A stretch of DNA of 64,000 nucleotides from Burkholderia pseudomultivorans. Lineage in GTDB: Bacteria > Pseudomonadota > Gammaproteobacteria > Burkholderiales > Burkholderiaceae. A model generated the notes under the pieces. It was not told where the DNA came from. It did no database searches and saw nothing but the letters and a program-made list of their open reading frames with translations. The stretch spans positions 806,001 through 870,000 of the forward strand of contig NZ_CP013378.1 of the NCBI RefSeq assembly GCF_001718415.1. The letters run 5' to 3'. Positions within the stretch are counted from its first letter, which is position 1. Each line of letters opens with the position of its first letter. The translations under genes and the position numbers were made by a program. This document shows, piece by piece, positions 35,809 to 45,462 of this stretch.

Positions 35809-36762
35809 TCACGCGCCATGCGTGTGCGTCCACGCCAGCAGCATCGACAGCGTGACCAGCGAGCCGAGCGTCGACAGCAGGATCGTGCGCGACGTGACGG
35901 CCGCCTCGCGCCGATAGAACTCCGCGAGCATGAACGGGCCGGTGCCGGTTGGCAGCGCGGCGAGCAGCACGGCGATGTCGGCGAGCGGCGTCGCGAGTGC
36001 AAACACGCGCACCGCCAGCCACCAGGTCAGCGCGGGCTGGATCACGAGCTTCAGGCCGACGAGCGCGAGCGCCGTGCGGTTCGCGCGGCCGGCCGTTCCT
36101 GACGGTCGCGACTCGGCGAGAAACAGGCCGAGGCTCACGAGCGCGCACGGGCTGGCTGCGCCGCCCAGCAGTTTCAGGAAGGTTTCGCCGCTGGCCGGCA
36201 GCACCACGCCCGCCGCCGACACCGCGACGCCCGCGAGCGGCGCGACGATCAGCGGATTCTTCGCGAGCGAGACCAGCACCTTCACGCCCAGCCGATGCGG
36301 CGCGCGCTCCGTCTGCAGTCCGGTCTCCATCAGCACGATCGCGAGTGCGAACAGCACGCAGGCAACCAGGATCGTCGCGATCGTCGTCGGCGTCTGGCTC
36401 GCCGCGCCGAACGTGAGCATGCCGAGCGGGAAACCGATATAGCCGGTGTTCGGATAGGCGGCCGCGATCGCATCGACGCTTGCGTCGGCGAGATGGCGGC
36501 CGCGTGCGAGCTGGACCAGCAGCACCGGCACGAACACGGCGAGGCACGCGATCGAGAACGTCGCGATGAACGTCGACTGATCGAGTTGCTGCCACGTCGA
36601 ATGCGCCATGACGTCGAACAGCAGTGCGGGCAGCGCGAGCCAGACCACGAACTTGTTGAGCTCGGACGCGGCGGTCGGCCCGAGCACGCCGAAGCGGCGA
36701 CATGCGAAACCGGCGAGGATCAGCGCGAACACGGGAAACAGGATGCCGAACGTCGAGACCAT
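35809..36762 (-). CDS. AEC-family transporter (auxin efflux carrier fold)
   Basis: A 317-residue membrane protein with about ten helices, beginning VSTFGILFPVFALILAGFAC. The family hallmarks are the discontinuous helix region YPNTGYIGFPLGMLTFG and the C-terminal repeat LPTGTGPFMLAEFY. Bacterial AEC proteins export or import organic acids, malonate, malate or amino acids; the substrate here is unknown. It is transcribed divergently from a LysR gene 99 bp away, so that regulator probably controls it. The ATG at 36762 starts the first membrane helix. Confidence 0.93.
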   Translation of the reverse strand: MVSTFGILFPVFALILAGFACRRFGVLGPTAASELNKFVVWLALPALLFDVMAHSTWQQLDQSTFIATFSIACLAVFVPVLLVQLARGRHLADASVDAIAAAYPNTGYIGFPLGMLTFGAASQTPTTIATILVACVLFALAIVLMETGLQTERAPHRLGVKVLVSLAKNPLIVAPLAGVAVSAAGVVLPASGETFLKLLGGAASPCALVSLGLFLAESRPSGTAGRANRTALALVGLKLVIQPALTWWLAVRVFALATPLADIAVLLAALPTGTGPFMLAEFYRREAAVTSRTILLSTLGSLVTLSMLLAWTHTHGA

Positions 36763-36818
36763 CGGAGCAATAGCGGGGCGGATACGATGGCGAGAGCGTA
36801 AGGGTTTCTGGCGATACA

Positions 36819-36836
36819 ATCCAATGCCGATTGGAT
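36819..36836. promoter_or_regulatory. Inverted repeat in divergent AEC/LysR promoter region
   Basis: atccaat and attggat are perfect 7-bp arms around gccg, 25 bp before the LysR start codon and 56 bp from the AEC start. Dyads in such divergent gaps are usual LysR binding sites; this one has an even spacer, unlike a strict T-N11-A box. Confidence 0.5.
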
Positions 36837-36861
36837 ACGTCAACGATACCTTTTCTGCATC

Positions 36862-37770
36862 ATGATCGACGTCAAGCCGCTTCGTTACTTCGTCGCGCTC
36901 GCCGAAACGCGACATTTCGGCCGCGCCGCCGCGCGGCTCAACCTGACGCAGCCGCCGCTCAGCCGGCAGCTCGCGACGCTCGAAGCGTCGCTCGGCGTGA
37001 CGCTGGTCGAGCGCACGCCGCGCAATGTGGTGCTGACCGCCGCGGGCGAGCGCTTCTACGAGGATGCGAAAGCGATTCTCGCGGCCGTGCGGCAGGCCGA
37101 ACGCAATGCGCGCGCGGCGGCGGCCGGCAATGCCGGGCAACTGACGATCGGCTTCACGATGTGCTCTGCCTACAGCGTGCTGCCGGCCTATGCGCGCGCC
37201 TACGGCGCCGCGTTTCCGGAGGTCGCGCTGAGCCTGCGCGAGACCGTGTCGAACGATCTCGCGCCGCTGGTGCTCGGCATGGAGGTCGATGCGGCGATCG
37301 TACTGGCCGGCACGCCGCATCCGCAGCTCGACTCGCGCACGGTGTTCGAGGAACCGCTCTGCATTGCGCTGCCGGCCGGCCATCCGCTGGCGCGGGCGCG
37401 GCGGCTCGGCATCGAGCGGCTTGCCGGCGAGCCGTTCGTGATGGCGGCCGAGGCGGTGGCGCCGGGGCTGCGGGCGGCGATCGTCGAAACCTGCCGGCTG
37501 CACGGCTTCGTGCCCGACGTGCGGTTCGAGGTGCAGTTGCAGCAGACGGTGCTGAGCCTCGTCGACGAAGGGGCGGGGGTCGCGCTCGTGCCGAAGTCGA
37601 TGGGCAAGGCTACGCTGCCGGGCGTGGTGTTCCGGCCGTTGAAGGATGCGCCGATGATCGCGCAGCAGTTGATCTGGTCGACAGAGAACCGGAATCCTTG
37701 TCTGCCGGGGTGGCTTGATATCGTGGGGGATTCGGGGTGGTCTGTCCAACCGACTTCGACCTGCTATTGA
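36862..37770 (+). CDS. LysR-family transcriptional regulator (CbnR/CatR-like branch)
   Basis: A 302-residue LysR protein. The N-terminal winged helix-turn-helix reads LRYFVALAETRHFGRAAARL, then LTQPPLSRQLATLEASLG, as in regulators of aromatic catabolism such as CbnR and CatR. The effector domain begins QLTIGFTMCSAYSVLP. It lies divergent to the AEC transporter gene across a 99-bp gap containing a dyad, the normal arrangement for a regulator and its target. The ligand cannot be read from sequence. Confidence 0.95.
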   Translation: MIDVKPLRYFVALAETRHFGRAAARLNLTQPPLSRQLATLEASLGVTLVERTPRNVVLTAAGERFYEDAKAILAAVRQAERNARAAAAGNAGQLTIGFTMCSAYSVLPAYARAYGAAFPEVALSLRETVSNDLAPLVLGMEVDAAIVLAGTPHPQLDSRTVFEEPLCIALPAGHPLARARRLGIERLAGEPFVMAAEAVAPGLRAAIVETCRLHGFVPDVRFEVQLQQTVLSLVDEGAGVALVPKSMGKATLPGVVFRPLKDAPMIAQQLIWSTENRNPCLPGWLDIVGDSGWSVQPTSTCY

Positions 37771-38081
37771 ACCCGCTTCATCCGGATTTTGGACCGAGCG
37801 TGAAAGTGGTCAGCAAAGAGCCTTTCAAGCTCGATCCTCGGTTATTCGGATAGTTGACACAGCGGCGCGATCGGGATCGATAGGGGCCGCGAGGCGAACG
37901 ATATTTGCGGCAGCGGTTCGATCGGCGATTACGTGATGCCGGCAGGCACCACATCGCATTGACCGGTCGCGGTGCCCGAACGGGCACCACGACCGCCGGG
38001 TGCTGACATCGTCGCCCGGATCGCCGACAATCTGCCGAAGCGCCGCGCCCGCGTGTGCCCCGCCGCCCGAGAGAGTTCCCC
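37771..38081. other. Intergenic region before the GNAT gene
   Basis: 311 bp without a gene. A perfect -35 box TTGACA at 37854-37859 followed at 17 bp by TCGATA (37877-37882) is a possible but weak sigma-70 promoter for the acetyltransferase gene about 200 bp downstream. Confidence 0.35.
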
Positions 38082-38612
38082 ATGTCCGGAATATCCGTCA
38101 GACCCGCCACGCTCGACGATGCGCAGGCGATCGCCGATTTTCACGTCAAAGTCTGGCGGCATACCTATCGCGATCTCGCGCCGAGGCAAGCGCATGACGT
38201 CCTCGACGAGCACTATCGCGGCAGGAAGTGGCGGGAGAAGCTGGCGTCGGGCGAGCGCGACCAGATGGTGCTGGTGGCGGAAACCGATGGGCGAATCGTC
38301 GGCATCGGAGCGGCCGGTGCGCCATCGGAGCCGATCTTCGGCGGCCGTGGCGAAATCAAGTTTCTTTATGTCGATCCCGAATTCGCGCGCCGTGGTATCG
38401 GCCGCCAGTTGCTGGCACGACTCGCCACGCACCTGGACGCATCGCGGTATCCCGGCGCCGCATTGAGCGTGGTCAAGGGAAACATGGCCGCAATCGCGTT
38501 TTATCAGGCGATGAAGGGCAGGTTCGCGGGCGAGTATGTCGATGCAGGGCCGATCTGGCGATCACCGAACATCGTAATGGTATGGGACGACTTCGCCAGC
38601 CTCGTTTCGTGA
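38082..38612 (+). CDS. GNAT-family N-acetyltransferase
   Basis: A 176-residue protein of the GNAT fold beginning ISVRPATLDDAQAIADFHVK, the usual RimI-like start. The acetyl-CoA pyrophosphate loop is in FLYVDPEFARRGIGRQLLARL (motif A, R/Q-x-x-G-x-G/A). The C-terminal part AALSVVKGNMAAIAFYQAMKG is motif B. The start at 38082 leaves out an upstream extension without homology. It stands alone between two LysR genes; the substrate is unknown. Confidence 0.93.
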   Translation: MSGISVRPATLDDAQAIADFHVKVWRHTYRDLAPRQAHDVLDEHYRGRKWREKLASGERDQMVLVAETDGRIVGIGAAGAPSEPIFGGRGEIKFLYVDPEFARRGIGRQLLARLATHLDASRYPGAALSVVKGNMAAIAFYQAMKGRFAGEYVDAGPIWRSPNIVMVWDDFASLVS

Positions 38613-38641
38613 CGTCCCGGCCGGCCGCAAGCGAGCCCGCG

Positions 38642-39520
38642 TCAAGCAAGGCGTGCGCGCAGCCACGACGTGAACGCGGTCACGAGCGGCGTGTCGCTCA
38701 GTTCGTGCCGCGTGACGAGGTAGTACGCATGACGTGACGGCACCGTTGCGCCGAACGGCCGCACGAGCGTGCCGTCGATCAGGTCGTCGCGCACCGACAG
38801 GCTGTCGCCGAGCGCGACGCCTTGCCCGTGCACCGCGGCTTCGACGCCGATGTGCGCGTTGCCGATTTCCAGGATGCGGATGCCCGGCAGCTTGTCGGCG
38901 TTCGCCTCCGCCAGCCAGCGCATCCACGAGCCCGCATGCTCGCAGAACAGCGTGCGTCCCGCGAGATCCTGCACCTTGCGGATCGCCTCGGGCCCGTTCA
39001 TCAACGCGGGGCTCACGACCGGGAACAGCGCCGGATGCGCGAGCAGCTCGACGCGCTGGTTGCGCCAGTTGCCTTCGCCGTAGCGGATGCAGACGTCGAC
39101 GTCGGGCGAGTAAACCTCGCGGTCGTCGTTCGACGGAATCACCTTCAGGTGGATGCCCGGATAGCGCTCGAGAAAATCGCCGATGTGGCGGGCGAGCCAG
39201 CGCGACGTCAGCGACAGCGGCGTCGACACGACGAGATCGCCTACGGCGGCCGGTGAATCCAGCTTGACGGTCGCATTCGCGATCATGTCGAACGCGGTGC
39301 CGACCGGCTCCAGCAGCGCCTCGCCTTCGGGCGTGAGCTTCACGCGCGCCTTTGATCGGACGAAAAGCTCGACGCCGAGCGTGCTTTCGAGAATGCGGAT
39401 CTGGTGACTGACCGCGCTCGCGGTCACGTGCAGTTCATCGGCGGCGGCCGACACGCTGCCGCGGCGGGCGGCGGCTTCGAAAGCGCGAAGCGGGTTCAGC
39501 GGAGGCAGGCGGTTGCGCAT
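38642..39520 (-). CDS. LysR-family transcriptional regulator (GcvA-like), divergent to the C-N lyase operon
   Basis: A LysR regulator of the GcvA branch: RLPPLNPLRAFEAAARRGSV starts the helix-turn-helix, followed by LHVTASAVSHQIRILESTLG. The ATG at 39520 is chosen because it matches the family N-terminus; an upstream ATG at 39562 would add 14 residues. The effector domain has DLVVSTPLSLTSRWLARHIG and a C-terminal RHAYYLVTRHE. It is divergent from the argH-like operon with about 126 bp between, so it is the probable regulator of that operon. Confidence 0.93.
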   Translation of the reverse strand: MRNRLPPLNPLRAFEAAARRGSVSAAADELHVTASAVSHQIRILESTLGVELFVRSKARVKLTPEGEALLEPVGTAFDMIANATVKLDSPAAVGDLVVSTPLSLTSRWLARHIGDFLERYPGIHLKVIPSNDDREVYSPDVDVCIRYGEGNWRNQRVELLAHPALFPVVSPALMNGPEAIRKVQDLAGRTLFCEHAGSWMRWLAEANADKLPGIRILEIGNAHIGVEAAVHGQGVALGDSLSVRDDLIDGTLVRPFGATVPSRHAYYLVTRHELSDTPLVTAFTSWLRARLA

Positions 39521-39646
39521 CGGCAGGCGCGTCGAAGGCGACGGTGCTGAGAAAAATTTCATTTAAGCGGATTCAATTTCTCGCTACAACAAAAAAAATT
39601 GGATGCCTACAGTGGGGGCAATCCAACCGAGTCGAGGTCGACCGCA

Positions 39647-41080
39647 ATGAGCCTTACCGAACCGATCGAGCGCCTGTGGGGCGGCCGCTTCCAGTCGCAG
39701 CCGTCCGATGCGCTGCAGAACCTGTCCCGCTCCGATCCGAGTTTCTACCGCCTCGTGCCGTACGACCTGGCCGGCTCCCGGGCGCATGCGCGCGAACTGA
39801 ACCGCGCCGGCATCGTGACCGACGACGAGCTCGCGCAGCTGCTGGCCGCGATGGACGGCATGGCGCGCGACTATGCGGCAGGCGCGATCGCACCGTCGCT
39901 TGCCGACGAGGACGTGCACACCTTCCTCGAGCGCGTGCTCACGCAGCGGCTGCCGGCGCTCGGCGGCAAGCTGCGTGCCGGACGTTCGCGCAACGATCAG
40001 GCCGCGAACGACCTGCGCCTGTACCTGCGCGACAACGCGCGCCGGCTGGTGCGCGGCGTGCTCGACCTGCAGGACGCGCTGGTCGGCCAGGCGAACCGGC
40101 ATGCCGACACCGTGACCGCCGGCTTCACGCATCTGCAGCCCGCGCAGCCGATCGTGTTCGGCCATCAGCTGCTGGCGCATGCGCAGTCGCTGTATCGCGA
40201 CACCGACCGCCTGATCGACTGGGACCGCCGCACCGCGCGTTCGCCGCTCGGCGCGGCCGCGCTTGCGGGTTCGGCCATCTGCGTGCGGCCCGAGCTGTCC
40301 GCGCAGGAGCTCGGCTACGATGCGCCGTGCGAGAACTCGATCGACGCGGTCGCCGCGCGCGATCACGTCGCCGAGTTCGTGTTCGTCACGAGCATGCTGG
40401 CCGTGAACCTGTCGCGCCTGTCGGAAGAGGTGATTCTGTGGGCCTCCCGGCAATTCCGCTGGGTGGACCTCGACGACGGTTACGCGACGGGCAGCTCGAT
40501 CATGCCGCAGAAGAAGAACCCGGACATCGCGGAGCTGACGCGCGGCAAGGCCGGCCGCCTGATCGGCAACCTGACGGGCCTGCTCGCGACGCTGAAGTCG
40601 CTGCCCCTCGCGTACAACCGTGATCTTGCGGAAGACAAGCGCGCCGCGTTCGACTCGATCGACACGCTCGAACTCGTGCTGCCGGCAATGGCGGGGATGA
40701 TCCGCACGATGCGCGTGAACGTCGACGAGATGCGTCGCCAGGCGCCGCTCGGCTTCACGCTCGCGACCGAGGTCGCGGACTGGCTGGCCCTGACGGGCGT
40801 GCCGTTCAGCGAAGCGCACGAGATCACCGGCGCGCTCGTGCGCGCGTGCGAGCGCGACGGCATCGAGCTGGCCGACGCGAGCACGGAGCAGCTGCAGGCC
40901 GTCGATGCGCGCCTCGCGCCGGCGGTGCGCGCGCATCTGACGCTCGACGCGGCGGTCGCCGCGCGCACCGGTGCGGGCGGCACGTCGCCCGCGCGCGTGC
41001 GCGAACAGATCGCCCGCCTGAGCAGCGTGCTCGAACGCCAGGCCGCCTGGGCGGCCGACTACCGGGGGCCATCATGCTGA
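39647..41080 (+). CDS. Argininosuccinate lyase-like C-N lyase (operon member, probably not housekeeping ArgH)
   Basis: A 477-residue member of the fumarase/aspartase superfamily. It carries the ASL blocks [51 protein letters not shown] and the catalytic-Ser signature [15 protein letters not shown] and its relatives (EDDS lyase, iminodisuccinate lyase) split N-substituted aspartates to fumarate and an amine. Its overlap with an amino acid ABC importer, two deacetylase-fold genes and an MmgE/PrpD gene suggests a catabolic rather than arginine-biosynthetic role. A housekeeping argH would normally be elsewhere. Confidence 0.85.
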   Translation: MSLTEPIERLWGGRFQSQPSDALQNLSRSDPSFYRLVPYDLAGSRAHARELNRAGIVTDDELAQLLAAMDGMARDYAAGAIAPSLADEDVHTFLERVLTQRLPALGGKLRAGRSRNDQAANDLRLYLRDNARRLVRGVLDLQDALVGQANRHADTVTAGFTHLQPAQPIVFGHQLLAHAQSLYRDTDRLIDWDRRTARSPLGAAALAGSAICVRPELSAQELGYDAPCENSIDAVAARDHVAEFVFVTSMLAVNLSRLSEEVILWASRQFRWVDLDDGYATGSSIMPQKKNPDIAELTRGKAGRLIGNLTGLLATLKSLPLAYNRDLAEDKRAAFDSIDTLELVLPAMAGMIRTMRVNVDEMRRQAPLGFTLATEVADWLALTGVPFSEAHEITGALVRACERDGIELADASTEQLQAVDARLAPAVRAHLTLDAAVAARTGAGGTSPARVREQIARLSSVLERQAAWAADYRGPSC

Positions 41081-41949
41081 GTGCATCCGATTCGAGCCGT
41101 CTCGACGGCGCCGCGGTCGACGAGATCGCCGGCCTCGTGCGCGTGCGCCGGCGCTACTGGGGCCGCTATGCCGCATCGATCGCGATCATCGTCGCGCTCG
41201 CCTACGTAGCTGTCGCATTCGCGCGCGGACAGATCGAGTGGCGCGTCGTCGGCCAGTTCCTGAGCGCACGCGCGATTCTGACCGGGCTCGGCAACACGAT
41301 CGTGATGACCGTGCTCGCGATGACGCTCGGTATCGTGCTCGGGGTTGTCACCGCGGTGATGCGACTGTCGTCGAACCCGGTGCTCGGCGCGATCGCGCAG
41401 GGTTATATCTGGCTGTTCCGCGGCACGCCGGTCATCCTGCAGCTGCTGTTGTGGTTCAACCTCGCCCTGGTATTCCCGACGCTCGGCATCCCCGGCATCG
41501 CCGAATTCCGGACCGTCGACGTGATGACGCCGTTCCTCGCGGCCTTGCTCGGACTCGGCATCAACCAGGGCGCGTATACGTCGGAAGTCGTGCGCGCCGG
41601 GCTGCTGTCGGTCGACACCGGCCAGTACGAGGCCGCGAAATCGATCGGCATGCCGCGTCTGCAGGCGCTGCGCCGCATCATCCTGCCGCAGGCGATGCGC
41701 GTGATCGTGCCGCCGATCGGCAACGAGCTGATCGGCATGGTCAAGCTGACGTCGCTCGCGAGCGTCGTGCAGTATGCGGAGATGCTGCACAACGCGCAGA
41801 ACATCTACTACGCGAACGCGCGTGTGATCGAGCTGCTGATCGTCGCCGGCATCTGGTATCTCGCCGTCGTCACCGTACTGTCGCTCGCGCAGGCGCGTGT
41901 CGAACGACGCTTCGCGCGCGGCGCGGGCCGCTCGGCGGGCAGCAAATGA
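41074..41949 (+). CDS. Polar amino acid ABC transporter permease (HisM/GlnP-like)
   Basis: A 291-residue inner-membrane permease. The N-terminal about 50 residues form a cytoplasmic extension and a first helix; the transport domain begins [20 protein letters not shown]. The EAA loop [20 protein letters not shown] is canonical for the polar amino acid uptake family, with [16 protein letters not shown] before it. The start overlaps the lyase stop (ATGCTGA), and its own stop overlaps the ATPase start. Only one permease gene is present, so it probably works as a homodimer. Confidence 0.95.
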   Translation: MLSASDSSRLDGAAVDEIAGLVRVRRRYWGRYAASIAIIVALAYVAVAFARGQIEWRVVGQFLSARAILTGLGNTIVMTVLAMTLGIVLGVVTAVMRLSSNPVLGAIAQGYIWLFRGTPVILQLLLWFNLALVFPTLGIPGIAEFRTVDVMTPFLAALLGLGINQGAYTSEVVRAGLLSVDTGQYEAAKSIGMPRLQALRRIILPQAMRVIVPPIGNELIGMVKLTSLASVVQYAEMLHNAQNIYYANARVIELLIVAGIWYLAVVTVLSLAQARVERRFARGAGRSAGSK

Positions 41950-42749
41950 ACGGCACGACCCTCAAGCATCGGGAGAATCTCATGACGAACGCGGTGGTTC
42001 GCGCGGTAGACGTGCGCAAGTCGTACGGCGACTTCCAGGCGCTGCATGGCATCACGCTCGACGTCGCGCAGGGCGAAGTGCTGTGCATCATCGGGCCGTC
42101 GGGCTCGGGCAAGAGCACGTTCCTGCGCTGCATCAACCAGCTCGAGACGATCAGCGCGGGCGCACTGTGGGTCAACGGCGAACTCGCCGGCTACCGGCGT
42201 GACGGCAACCGGCTGTACGAGCTATCGGAGCGTCAGGTCGCACGCCAGCGGCTAGCAACGAGCATGGTGTTCCAGCGCTTCAACCTGTTCCCGCACAAGA
42301 CCGCGCTCGAGAACGTGATCGAAGGCCCGGTGCAGGTGCTCAAGCGCCGCCGCGCGCAGGCGCAGGAGGAAGCACGCGCGCTGCTCGCGCGCGTCGGACT
42401 CGCGCACAAGTGCGACGCGTTTCCGGTCGAGCTGTCGGGCGGCCAGCAGCAGCGCGTCGCGATCGCGCGGGCGCTCGCAATGCATCCGCAACTGATCCTG
42501 TTCGACGAACCGACCTCGGCGCTCGATCCCGAACTCGTCGGCGAAGTGTTGGCCGTGATGCGCGACCTCGCAAAGAGCGGGATGACGATGATCGTCGTCA
42601 CGCACGAGCTCGGCTTCGCGCGCGAGGTGGCCGATCGCGTCGTGTTCATGGACGGCGGTCGGATCGTCGAGAGCGGCCCGCCCGACCAGGTGCTGTCCGC
42701 ACCGTCGCACCCGCGCACGCGGGACTTCATCTCGGCGGTGATTGCGTGA
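41946..42749 (+). CDS. Amino acid ABC transporter ATP-binding protein (GlnQ/HisP-like)
   Basis: A 267-residue ABC ATPase with Walker [11 protein letters not shown]-loop FQRFNLFPH, signature [15 protein letters not shown], Walker [15 protein letters not shown] and H-loop VVTHELGFA. The sequence belongs to the PAAT family that drives uptake of amino acids and opines. An alternative ATG at 41982, preceded by gggaga, would give a protein 12 residues shorter that starts at the conserved domain; either is possible. It overlaps the permease gene by 4 bases. Confidence 0.95.
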   Translation: MNGTTLKHRENLMTNAVVRAVDVRKSYGDFQALHGITLDVAQGEVLCIIGPSGSGKSTFLRCINQLETISAGALWVNGELAGYRRDGNRLYELSERQVARQRLATSMVFQRFNLFPHKTALENVIEGPVQVLKRRRAQAQEEARALLARVGLAHKCDAFPVELSGGQQQRVAIARALAMHPQLILFDEPTSALDPELVGEVLAVMRDLAKSGMTMIVVTHELGFAREVADRVVFMDGGRIVESGPPDQVLSAPSHPRTRDFISAVIA

Positions 42750-42831
42750 ACGGGCAGGGCGCCCCGCGCAGCAGCGCCCGAACGATTCCTCCGTCAACGA
42801 ACCAAGCCCACCACGACAAGGCCACGCTCCC

Positions 42832-43671
42832 ATGAAAGCAACCTTCCTGATCCGCATCCTGAGTGCTGCCGTGTTCGGCGCCGCCGCACTGCACGCCTCG
42901 TTCTCGATTGCGCAATCCGCGCCGGCCGCCGCGAAGCGCACGCTGAATGTCGCGATCGTGCCGAACTACCCGCCGTTCGAATACAAGGACCCGGCGACCG
43001 ACAAGCTGGCGGGTTTCGACGTCGATCTCGGCGAAGCGCTCGCCGCGAAGATGGGCGCGAAGCTGAACTGGGTCGAGACGAGCTTCGACCAGATGATGAG
43101 CGCGGTTGCAACGCAACGCGTCGACATGATCCTGTCGGGCATGACCGACCTGCCGACACGCCGCGACGCGGTGACGTTCGTCGACTACATCGAGACGGGC
43201 CCGCAGTTCTACACGCTGAAGACGCGCGCCGCCGAGTTCCCGCAGATGAACGCGCTGTGCGGCAAGCGGGTCGGGTCGAGCCGACGCACGTCGTTCCCGG
43301 ACAACACGACCGCGTGGAGCGCGGAGAACTGCGTGAAGGACGGCAAGCCGGCGATCGTCGTGATCGGCACCGACGGCTCCGCCGACGCGCGCATGCAGCT
43401 GCGCCAGAACCGCATCGATGCGGCCGTGCAGGGCGGCGAGACGCTGCCATACCAGAACAGCCTCGAGCAGAACGCGTATGCGCCGGTCGGCAAGCCGTTC
43501 CTGGCGCAGTACACGGGCATCGGCGTGGCGAAAAACAACACCGCGCTGAGCAGCGCGCTGACCACGGCGCTCAACCAGCTGATCGCGGACGGCTCGTATC
43601 ACAAGCTGCTCGCGAAGTGGGGGCTGCAGGAGCACGCAGTGGCGAAGGCGATGATCAACGGCACGCACTGA
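42832..43671 (+). CDS. Amino acid ABC transporter substrate-binding protein
   Basis: A 279-residue periplasmic binding protein (SBP family 3). A signal peptide (ILSAAVFGAAALHASFSIAQ) precedes LNVAIVPNYPPFEYKDP, then GFDVDLGEALAAKMGAKLNW and QMMSAVATQRVDMILSGMT, the ligand-binding lobes. An R near CGKRVGSSRRTSFP would hold the carboxylate of the ligand. The ATG at 42832 gives a proper signal peptide. Together with the two previous genes it completes an importer for a carboxylated amine compound, consistent with the adjacent lyase. Confidence 0.95.
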   Translation: MKATFLIRILSAAVFGAAALHASFSIAQSAPAAAKRTLNVAIVPNYPPFEYKDPATDKLAGFDVDLGEALAAKMGAKLNWVETSFDQMMSAVATQRVDMILSGMTDLPTRRDAVTFVDYIETGPQFYTLKTRAAEFPQMNALCGKRVGSSRRTSFPDNTTAWSAENCVKDGKPAIVVIGTDGSADARMQLRQNRIDAAVQGGETLPYQNSLEQNAYAPVGKPFLAQYTGIGVAKNNTALSSALTTALNQLIADGSYHKLLAKWGLQEHAVAKAMINGTH

Positions 43672-43678
43672 GCGCGCG

Positions 43679-44551
43679 ATGGCCGAGCTCGCTCCCCGCT
43701 GGCCGGACGCGCAGCGCGCATGTGTCGCACTCGCGTTCGATCTCGACGGCCCGACCGGCGACGCGATGCTGAACGGGTCGATCTGGCGCAAGCCCGCGTA
43801 TTTCACGCTCGGCAGCTATGGGCCGTGGCGCGCGCTCGGGCGACTGCTCGACATGCTCGCGACTTTCGATGTGCCCGCAACGTTCTTCGTGCCGGCGTGG
43901 GTCGCGCAGACGTGGCCCGCGCAATGCGCGGCGATCGTCGAGCGCGGCCACGAGATCGGCTATCACGGCTACCGTCACGAAGCGTTTTGGACGCTCGAGC
44001 CTGCGCGGCAGCGCGAGATCATGGCGCAGTCGGCCGAGATCCTCGCGCGCACGCTCGGCGTGCGGCCGGTCGGGTTCCGCACGCCGTCCGGCGACTGGAG
44101 CGCGGCGACCGTGGACGTGCTGCGCGAAGCCGGCGTGCGCTATTCGAGCTCGATGCGCGGAGACGACCGGCCGTACCTGCTGCACAGCGAGAACGGTGAA
44201 CCGCCGCTGGTCGAGATTCCCGGCCGCTGGGAGACCGACGATTACGCATCGCTCGCGTACCACCGCAATCCCGACTATCCGGCCGGGCTCGACCGGATCG
44301 CGGGTTATGCCGCAACGCTCGACAACTGGACGCGCGAGTTCGACGGCGTGTACCGCGAAGGACTGTGCCTGACGACGCTACTGCATCCGAAAGTGTGCGG
44401 CAAGCCGGGCCGCATCGCGCTGCTCGAAGCATGGCTCGGCCACATGCGTGCGCAGGACGGCGTCTGGTTCGCGCGCTGCCATCAAGTAGCCGACTGGTGG
44501 CTCGCGCAGCACGCGCGAGACGCACAACCCATACCACGGAGCGATCGGTGA
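43679..44551 (+). CDS. Polysaccharide deacetylase-fold (NodB) amidohydrolase with intact metal ligands
   Basis: A 290-residue protein of the NodB/PgdA/PuuE carbohydrate esterase 4-like fold. The metal and base residues are visible: D21-L-D23 in ALAFDLDG and H96-x3-H100 in GYHGYRHE. The block RPVGFRTPSGDWS is the third motif. Members remove acyl or ureido groups from N-acyl substrates; PuuE, for example, hydrolyses allantoin. Being 7 bp after the binding-protein gene, it may deacylate the imported compound. It is partner to the degenerate homologue that follows, whose GTG start overlaps its stop. Confidence 0.88.
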   Translation: MAELAPRWPDAQRACVALAFDLDGPTGDAMLNGSIWRKPAYFTLGSYGPWRALGRLLDMLATFDVPATFFVPAWVAQTWPAQCAAIVERGHEIGYHGYRHEAFWTLEPARQREIMAQSAEILARTLGVRPVGFRTPSGDWSAATVDVLREAGVRYSSSMRGDDRPYLLHSENGEPPLVEIPGRWETDDYASLAYHRNPDYPAGLDRIAGYAATLDNWTREFDGVYREGLCLTTLLHPKVCGKPGRIALLEAWLGHMRAQDGVWFARCHQVADWWLAQHARDAQPIPRSDR

Positions 44552-45462
44552 CGACACAGCCTCCATGGCCGCGCGGCGCGCGATGCGCGGTCGCGATCAC
44601 GGTCGACTTCAACGACGTGCACGGCATCCAGACGCGCGAGCCGCGCATTGTCGGCCGCGAGAAGTCGCTGTCGGTATGGCGTTACGGCGCGACGCGCGGC
44701 GTCGACCGGCTGCTCGATGCATTCGAGGCATTCGGCGTGCCGGCGAGCTGGTTCGTGCCGGGCGTCGTCGCCGAAACGCACACGCCAGTCGTGCGTGAGA
44801 TCGCCGCGGCAGGCCATGAGCTTGGTGTGAGCGGCTACCGCTGCGAGGATTTCGACACGCTGCCGCTGGCCGCGCAGGTCGAGGCATGCCGCGCCGGGCA
44901 CGCTGCGCTCGCGAACGCGCTTGGCTGCGACGTGGAGGGCTTTCGGTCGTTCACCGGCAACTGGGCCGACGGCTTCGCGGATTTTCTGGTTGCGGAAGGC
45001 TTCACGTGGTCGTCGTCGTGGCGCGGCGACGATCTGCCATACGTTCATCCGCGTGGCAACTGTGACGGCGGCGCGGACCGAGTGTGTCTCGTCGAACTGC
45101 CGCTGCACTACGAACTTGAGGACGAACCGTACTTCGAGTTCAATCTGTCGCCGCCCGTGCCGACCGGCCAGCCGCGCATCGCAGCGTACCGCGACGTGCT
45201 CGACAACTGGCGGCGCGACGTCGACGGGTTCCGACGTTTCGGGCTGTGCTGCGTGATGCGCCTGCATCCCGAGATCATCGGCACGGCCGGGCGAATTGAT
45301 CTGCTGCGCGAGTTGCTTGCGCATTTGCGCGATACGGGCGACGTCTGGTTTGCGACCGGGCGCGAGATCGCGCGCTGGTGGCGTGCCCGGATGCCGGTCA
45401 ATCCGCCGGGCCATCCGGTCGACGTGTTCGCGCAGTGCGTAGCGGAGGCGTGCGGTCGATGA
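44548..45462 (+). CDS. Polysaccharide deacetylase-fold paralogue lacking the metal-binding His pair
   Basis: A 304-residue paralogue of the preceding protein with the same fold pattern (CAVAITVDFNDVHG, PASWFVPGVVAETHTP, HELGVSGYRCE, EGFRSFTGNWADGF). At the positions of the metal-binding His96 and His100 of the first protein it has Ser95 and Cys99, while Asp20 and Asp23 remain. It therefore probably does not bind zinc in the usual way. It could be a pseudoenzyme, a regulatory partner in a heterodimer, or use another chemistry. A GTG start overlaps the upstream stop, so the two are co-translated. Confidence 0.85.
   Translation: MTTQPPWPRGARCAVAITVDFNDVHGIQTREPRIVGREKSLSVWRYGATRGVDRLLDAFEAFGVPASWFVPGVVAETHTPVVREIAAAGHELGVSGYRCEDFDTLPLAAQVEACRAGHAALANALGCDVEGFRSFTGNWADGFADFLVAEGFTWSSSWRGDDLPYVHPRGNCDGGADRVCLVELPLHYELEDEPYFEFNLSPPVPTGQPRIAAYRDVLDNWRRDVDGFRRFGLCCVMRLHPEIIGTAGRIDLLRELLAHLRDTGDVWFATGREIARWWRARMPVNPPGHPVDVFAQCVAEACGR

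Noticed and set aside
39647..41080. Housekeeping arginine-biosynthesis argH
   Set aside because: It overlaps an importer gene in a LysR-linked operon with no other arg genes, so a catabolic lyase is preferred, though not proven.
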